From Aphrophora alni (Eukaryota; Arthropoda; Insecta; Hemiptera; Aphrophoridae): a stretch of 64,000 nucleotides of DNA. The stretch spans positions 16,479,092-16,543,091 of the forward strand of contig OY740777.1 in NCBI GenBank assembly GCA_963513935.1. Reading direction: 5' to 3'. Both the position numbers and the translations under genes were made by a program. Shown here one piece after another: positions 13,201 through 22,200 of this stretch. The notes beneath the pieces are model-generated. The model did no database searches. It was given only the letters and a program-made list of their open reading frames with translations, and was not told the origin of the DNA. Position 1 is the stretch's first letter; every line of letters begins with the position of its first letter.

Positions 13201-16200
13201 AATTTTTATAGACTCTACAGAGTTCCCCCAGAATGCCACCCCATATCTTAGCCGAGAACCAATATAAGCAGAATAAACGGCTTTTATTACTTTTAAACTA
13301 GTCACAGTAGAAATCATTCTGAGAGCAAAACAAACTGGCGCCAGTTGCTGAGCCAAACCTGAAACATGACTTTTCCAATTTAAATTTGCGTCTAAGGTAA
13401 TGCCAAGAAATTTAACATTTTTTGTGCTCGTGATTATTTCTTTACCTTTTTTTACATGTAGGTTAGGATTTGACTGTAGACCAAACTGGATTAACTTTGT
13501 TTTTGTCACGTTCAGTTTTAAGTTATTTACAGAGAACCAATCTTCCGCCATGGACATTGCTAACTCTGCTGACTCAGCCAAATCTGCTTGGTCTTTGCCC
13601 ACCACTGTTAAAGTAGTATCATCAGCAAATAACACTGCCTCTGCTTGTCCAACATTTTGAGGCAAATCATTTACATAAATCAGGAAAAGCAATGGTCCTA
13701 ATATTGACCCTTGAGGCACACCACGCAGGACTACTTCCCATTTAGAATGGTGAGAGTTTAGAGCATTGTCAGTATAGATAACTCTCTGTTTTCTCTTATA
13801 AAGATATGAGCTTATCCAACTGCTTGCCTTCCCACGTATACCATAATATTCAAGCTTTTGTAACAAGATCGAATGATCTACACAATCAAAAGCTTTTGAG
13901 AGGTCACAGAAGACAGATGCGATTTGAGTTTTCCCCTCTATAGCATCTATCACAGTATTTACTAACGAAAAAATGGCTGAGGAAGTTGATAGACCCTTGC
14001 GAAAACCAAACTGTTTTTTGTTCAATATATTGTATTTAGTAAGAAAAGAGACGATTCTTTTCACCATTGCATTTTCAAATATTTTAGAAAAAACTGAGAT
14101 AATAGTTATAGGACGGTAGTTGGTAATTTCTTTAGTATCGCCCTTTTTATGAATAGGTTTTACAATGGAATATTTTAAGTGTTCTGGAAATATTCCAGTT
14201 TCAAAAGACTGGTTTATAAGTAAGGCTAGTGGCCTTGAGATAACATGAGCACTGGCTTTAATTACTGATGTTGGAATATTATCCCAGCCAACAGACTTCT
14301 TGTTTTTTAAACTTAGTATAATTTTGTAAATTTCTGAAGGGCTTGTAGGGCGAATGAACAAAGAGTTTTGAACTCCAATTTCCTTTTTTTTTAACAAACA
14401 GATTGCCTCACTCTCATTTAACTTCAGGTTTAGTTTCTCTGTGACATGTATAAAGAATTTGTTAAAACAATCTGCAACGTGCATAGGTTGGTCAATTACC
14501 TCAGCACCTTTTTGCAGAATTATATCGCGATTTTGTTTTACATTCGAATTTCCAGTTTCAACTCGAACAATATTCCACATTGCCTCTGCCTTGTTCTCAG
14601 AATTTAAAATATACTTATCATTTGACATGGTTTTTGCATCCCGAATGACTCTTCTCAATACATTACAATAACTCTTATAATAAATTAATATCTCAGCAGG
14701 GCAGTTTTGTGACTTCAAAATTTCGTGCAGAGCACGCTTTCTATTACAGGAGACTCTAATGCCTTTCGTTATCCATGGAACAACATAGAAACGTCTGCAA
14801 GGTTTGGACCTTTTTAGAGGACATACCTCTTCAAGATATCTATTTAATGTTGTAAAAAACAGATTGTAGTTTTTATTTATATTTTTTATATTATCCAGGG
14901 AAATTTCCAACTCAGAAAAACTATTTGTGCCCAACCGAGAAGTGAAGAGATTTAAATTTGTCTCATTTAAAGTTCGTTTGTACGACAGTTTTGTTTTAGT
15001 TTTACAATGTAGTTTACATGCAACAAACTGAACTGAAAGTCCCCTATGGTCAGACAGACCTGGTTCGTGCATATCAGCTTTTTTTGGTATAAAATTTGTG
15101 AATATATTGTCAATACATGTTGATGTATCGGAAGTTATTCTCGTCGGTTGTTGAAAATTGACTACTAAATTGTACGATTTTAAGATTTCAAGGAATTTAG
15201 AAGTTTCCCTGTTATTTTTTGAAATGTTTATGTTGAAATCTCCTGTTAAAATTATTAATTTATTTTTTAAGCGCCTAAACATTTGTTCCAACAAAAACTC
15301 CAATTTATTTATAAAGGTGTCGAAATTTGAGTCCGGAGTTCTGTACATAGCTATTATTATACATGACTGAAAACTATGCGATTTTATTTCCACGACCACA
15401 TATTCAAAAACACTTTCCGTACTGGGATTGTTTTTTACATTTACTTTGTTACACTCGGTATCATTTCTGACAAGAATTGCCACTCCACCCCCGCTCGTAA
15501 TGGAGCGTGAGAAGTACGAGCCTACTCTATAACCGTTGAAAGTATTTAGCTGACTCTCGTTGCATTTCGTTGTCCATGTTTCAAAAAGGCTTATTGCCAC
15601 AGGCTTTATCAAAAATTGATCTATGAATATCATAAATTCAGAGACTTTTTGGTTTATGCTTCTTATATTATATGCAAATACATTTAAACTCAATTTCGAA
15701 TTTTGGAATCTCTTTCCCGTCCTTCTGTCTATGTCCCTAAACTGCCCTGCTGTGTACACGCCTCCCTCTGACTCTTCCTTATTAGCCATGTGTCTAAAAA
15801 AGTTTGATTGTTTAACAATGTATTATTATTACAGTTTTGTACACAAGGTTCTCCATTTTCAAAATTTACATTATCAAATTCTTGCTGAGGGTTTTGTACT
15901 TCAGGAGGATCAGAGGATCCCAAGGCTCTTGCTTCCTTCAGAATTTCCTCTTGCATTCCATTGCTGATTAGTCTTCTAGCTGAATCCAAGTTCAAGGATT
16001 TGTTCCAATGAAGCAGATTGGATCCCTTCTTAGCAAGGACATCCGCCATCTCATTCCCCATTACTCCCACGTGAGAAGGCACCTACTGGAAATGGATCGT
16101 CTTTCCAGTCTTTCCATGTCTGATAGGAACTCTTGCTTCCCTGACAGTTCGAACGAAAGATAACTTGTTTGAGGCTACAGCCTGGATGGCTGCCTTTGAG

Positions 16201-19200
16201 TCTACCAGGAAGACTATCTTACATAGTTTGGTGTGTCTACATAGTAATAGTTTCAGGGCTGTTGATATTGCCTCTACTTCAGCATCAAAGCTTGTTTTAT
16301 GTTTTCCAACAGACACATAATGTGAAAAGAGTGTTGAATATATTCCTGCCCCTGCCCCATGATTACGGTCTGTCCAGGACCCATCTGTATAAATCCTGAG
16401 CCATTCATGTGGTGGAAATCTTTCTTCTATTGTAGATAAGGCTAACTGCTTCAATTCATTTGGGTTGGTATCCCGTTTATTAGTTGCTGAAAGCAGAGAC
16501 AAGCTGACATTGTAAGTTTGGTAATCCAATGGGTCTGCAATCCAGTAGGGCTCTTCTACTTGACTGGGGATTTTAAGGTTCTCCAAGTACTTGAGGCCAA
16601 ATTCCAACGGAAGATTTTGAGTTTTGAGTTGTTGTATTTGATGGTTTTTTGTCCATGCTGCATGCGGCAAGGCCTTCAGTTTAAGCACTGCGATTGCTCC
16701 CTGTTTCCTATTCTCTCTAGATATTGGAAGGTTCCTAGTGTATAACTGCAGTTGGTGTAGTTTTTACTGCCCCGGTTATTAACCTTAGTGCGGTGTTTTG
16801 TGCCTGTTCCATTTTTTCCATGTTTGTCCTGTCAGCAGTGACCAGTACTTCACATAGTGTCAAGATAGGCTTCACATAGGTTTTGTGAAAATTAAAACTA
16901 TTATTTTCTTAAAATATGATTTACAACTATCCGGCACATTTCAATACAAATTAAAACTATCCAAATAATATATGCTTCTCATTATACAATATGTGAATCT
17001 TGAAATACATCTCATAAATTTTTTGTTATTGATCAAAAAGTGAAAAACAGTTACATAATAGAGATCCTCTAGTCCTTGAATACTGTAATAACATTATGGT
17101 TTGAAGAAAACAAAGAGTTCTGATAAGAAAGATGAAAGAGAGACTACATAATGAAAGATAAAGCTCCAGCTTATAAAATACAACTTGGGATTGCCACATT
17201 GAGTCCTTGAGAGGTATATTCATTGAACCTCTTGTTTTCATTTAGAAATTTCATAATTAAAAATTAGTTTTCACTATTGTTTTATTTTCTAAATAAGTTA
17301 AAAATGATTGTTTTTAAACCTTTAAATGTGTTTTATATGGTATATTTTACCTGCTCTAATTAGTCCTTAATGTGAAATATAAAATAGTAAACATAGCAAT
17401 AAATATAATTTGTAAATTGGCCAATAAGTCGAACACAGAATTGGTATATAGACATGATTGGTCAAAATTGTGTATCCTTTGTATCTGCTGTTTACAATAT
17501 CCTCCAAATGTAATATAATATTCCTTAGACACACTAGTTCTCACTGAGTAGAATAAGGGAGTTGACCTGTAATAATTCCTTTCAAACACTGATGTGAGCC
17601 TAAGATTAATGTAATATACTCCAATTTTATTTGTTAATTTTTTCATTTCATTTAAAAAAATTTTTTTTATTCATTTGTAATTATAAAAATTCACATATTA
17701 GATTTAAAATAACCGTGTTTGTAACTGAAAAGTGTTTTTTTCTTTTTTTTTTCAAAAATAAATAGGTATTTTTAACTTTTAAAAGTGTTTTGACATTTTT
17801 CTATCATTAAATATAACCTAATAATAAAATAACACTGACATATTAATTTTGTTGCCTCAAAATGGAAATTAGGCGGAACGGATAACTTAGATTCAACAGC
17901 AACCATGCACTAAGGGTTAAAATGAAAAATGAGTTGTTTTTCAATTACTCAAGAATTGGTGTTGGTAACTCAAAATTTGGTGGTAACTTCCATTTGTATG
18001 AAACACAAAATTACTATTTTCTTAAAAGCAGCTGTAACGATTTTCCTGATGCGTCATTAACATAAAAACACTACACGACACACATGCGTACACTTTGTCC
18101 TGTCAGGTGGCTTCTCCAGTCCCGTACTGAATCTGTATCTCGTATTTTTTTTTTTTTTATATCATTGTTCAAATATGCAGAGTAAATACCGTCGGATTCA
18201 AACCTTATTTGTTCATTTATTATTTTTGTTTTGCTGGTTTGGTTTTCAACAAATATATAAAACTGCTCCCAAGCGTTCTTATTATATTCCTTTTCGCATT
18301 GTTTTAAAATATTCATTGTGCTTTCCATTGTGTCATACGAGTGCATGTTATCTAGAATATGCTTCGCGAAATTTGATTTTTCTGGTTGATCCAATTTTAT
18401 TGCAGCCATATGTTGTTTATACCTTTTTTGAAATTAACAGTTTGTCCTATATATGCACTATTGCATGATTTACATATTAGTTCATATACGCCTGGGTTAT
18501 TGTATTTGCAATTTTTGTCTATATTAGTATTTAGTTTAATTTCTATATTATTATTAGTTTTGTACGCTATTTCATAGTTAAATCTTTGTTTAAAAAGCCT
18601 AGCAATGGTATATGTTTCTTGTCCTACATAATGAAATAATACATAACTTTCTTTTTTATTTTTATGTTTTATCAACTGCGTGTTATTATTCAACGTACTC
18701 TGAGTGTTTATTTTCGCCCTTATCTGTGAAAGGAGTTTGTCTACCATTTGCTCTTCATATCCATTGAATTTTGCCACTTCTTTTATATATTCAATCTCTA
18801 AATTAAAGTGTTCTAGGCTTAAAGGTATTTTAAAGCACGGTTTATCATTGACCTATATGCTGAGATTTTTTGGCTAGTCGGGTGATTAGAAGTGTTGTGT
18901 ATTGTAATGTCGACATATGTTGGTTTCCTGTAAATGTTAAACTCGAGTTCGTTTTTATTCCTCGAGATAGTGATGTCCAGGTAGTTGATTGTTCCATTTT
19001 TCTCCTTCTCGTATGTAAATACCATGTTATTGTGTATTTGTTTTAAGGAATCAATCATTGCATCCGGTTCACTGTCTTTAGATTCATTATATATTATCAA
19101 TATATCATCTACATATCGGAAATAAAGAATGCTAATAAAGAAGCTAATATATATATATATATTTTTTTTTTGTTCAAAGATGGAGATTATGGTTTTATTT

Positions 19201-22200
19201 TAAAATTTTGACCCAAAACTACCAAACTGACATTCTTGGTTACTAATAGTTTTGGTTGGATGTTTTGATTTTGGTGATGGGTTTATTTTTGTAAATATAA
19301 ATTTTGTAGTCATGTTACAGAAAAATATTTAACAATATATTTTAAAAAAATAATATTTCGTTCTAATGCAATTGAAGAGTGGATGAAATAAATAAAAATA
19401 TTTCAAGTAATAGGAATTTTTGTTCAATTTCATATATATTTAGGGTTTGAAGTAGCTTTAATTATACAAGACGTAAGGTGTGTTTTATAATATAAAAAAC
19501 ACATTAAAAGATAACAACGATTTATTAAAGAACAACAAAAATGTAAGTGCTGTTGTCCAGCCATTTTTTAAAAATCCAGAAGTAAGTGGTAATCACTTGA
19601 TGTGAATATATAGGGTGGATAGTCAAAAACTTCCCAGTAAATTTTTTGTAAATTTTGGGTCGCTGCTTTACAAACACAACCGCACTGGATAAGTCATATC
19701 TTTTGTTTTATGTTGCACATCTAAGTTTCCTTAGTATTACCAAGTAGGCTACTCATCAGCATTAAAATGAGTTTCATAAAATTACTCAGCAAGACGCCTT
19801 TCTTATCCCAAAAAAATGGGTATGAATTTTGAGACAGAATGTCCTTGCTTAAACTTCTTTCCTTCTGAATATGATGATCATTGTCATGGGCGCCGACTTT
19901 TAAAAATTATTGGGGAGGGCCTAAAAATGATTGATGGTGGGGGGGGGGGGGGTAATCTTGACTTAACAAGTCAAGATTTTAAAATAGTGAGAATGTAGAA
20001 TGCACAGATTAAAACGATAACTTTCAAAGTTCAAAAGGGTAGTATTTAAAATAACATTTTTAGAACACCTCTAAGAAAAGTTTATTGAATAAAATCAATA
20101 GTTTAGTACATTTTAAATAAATGTCGTCCTTATAACTTCCATGAACTTTGACATCCTTCAATGGTTGTATTACATAAGAGATTAGTAAAGCAAATGTAAG
20201 AATAAATATAATAAGTCTAGAGACCTAACAACAAATTTAATTATTTTACTCGTACAAAATTATGAAAATTATAAATGGCAAAAAAGTAAAAATGGTATAT
20301 GACTATATGTTTAGAGTTTTGTAAACATAAAAAGCTTTAAACATGGTACTTTTTGGGAAGGGGGCTGACCCGCCTTTCTGAACATGGTGGGGGCTGAGCC
20401 CCCTTCCCACAATATTGGGGGAATGCTTGAGCCCCTTGGGCCCCATGGAGTCAGCGCCCATGATCATTGTATCGACTCCTGTTTTGACTCAACATTTGTG
20501 TACGAAACACTGGTTTCATCTCCAATGATGATCTATTCAAACAACCCATCCTTTCATTTTAAAATACTATAGAAATATTTGAGCTGAAATCACAGTTTTT
20601 TTTTTTTTTAACAAAGTCTCTTCGTTACAATATTATAATTTATGATTGGGAAACATTAGTTCTAAAATGAATTATCATATTACAAACCTCACAGTTTAGA
20701 TTTTGTATGGATAAGAGACACAGGCCTACGTTGGAAAGAGGTTCTTATTATTACCTAGCAGTACACAAATAGGTCACTAAAGTTGTGAAATATTTCATAA
20801 ACACTGTTCACTTTCTCCATCAGTAGAGAGTATAAAATGAAGACTAAATTGTTGTAATATGGTTATAGAGGGTGGATCTATGTTGAGTGTTGAACCACAG
20901 AAAGCCTGTTGAGAGAGGATAAAGGATGATTTATCTAAGATTAAGGTTAGGGGGTTCTCTAGATAAGGTGACTCATTGATGAGACAGTTCCCACTTCTTA
21001 GTTCTGAGAGATTGCATTCTGGAGGGAGTGAGTTTATAATTTTTATTGTGAAGCAGTAATCAAAATTGGCAAAGTTATGGATTGCTACACGTTGTCCAGT
21101 TGGTTTATCTATATCCATGATTTTTACATCATGTCTGTGTTCATTCATTCTGGTGCTTGGGTTGTCTGTGGTTAGGCCAATATATTGAGTTAGGCGAAAT
21201 CTGCACTGTAATTGATATATAACATTTTGGGAAGAAATATTTAAGTTATTGGAGGGAAGATGTATATAGCATCCTGGCCTATTGGATGGAAAAGAACCAT
21301 AGGAAAGGTTAGGTTAGTGTGTGTTAGAAACTAACACGAGTTTCAGATGTGTGGCTATTTAAATAAGACTCTGGGAGGTTCTGTGAGATGAGTCTAGGTA
21401 TGGTTGGAAGCTTGTAATTTTTAAGCTTTCCTAACCTAAACCCTCATAGTTCACACATACAAGAATTGCGTATCAAATAATGACAAAACAGTTTGATATT
21501 GTGTTATAATAATAAAATGTGCATGTGGAATCATTGCTACAGTCGGTGGTAATTTCAAAATAGGTGGTAATAGACCTTACTTTAAAAAAATGCTGATTAG
21601 TTTGAATATTTCTTACTAAAACGTACAAATTAAAAAAAAAAAAAAAAAATTTGAAATGCTTATTAGGTATTCCTTCTTACCTCTAGGCTCTTCATTGTCT
21701 ATGATAACTCTTTTTGCGCAACTTGCTAATCTTTATATATTGATAGTAAGATTGAATTCAGTGAATGACTGGAGTTGGTAATACAGTAGTAGATTATATT
21801 AGCGTCCATCCTGAAAATGATTTATTCACACTATCATGTAAATATATTTATATGTAAGGATTAAATAAAGCAATAAAGCTAAAGTTTTAAAATTATTTTA
21901 ATTATATAAATGAGCTACAATTGTTTCGCCTTGCGGCTTCATCGTATAACTGATAATTATTAAGTATTGACAACTATTTATACATACGCAAGAAACAGTA
22001 AAACGGAAATACAATAGAGAAATAGGGAAAGGGTAGGAGGAATGACCTAAGCAGGTAGATGAAGGTTGATGAACTATGTTAAGGATGGGTTTTAGAAGTA
22101 CTAGTAGTGAAAAATTTAATACAATTTGGTCACTTAAGTTGAAAATAGGCCTAAGTGAAATAGATCTATTTATTTCTAAACATTCTAAATTATTTAATCT

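Noticed and set aside
13400..13660. + strand frames of 70-114 codons inside 12.8-16.7 kb
   Set aside because: They are antisense shadows of the LINE ORF2 and RNase H frames and have no motifs of their own.
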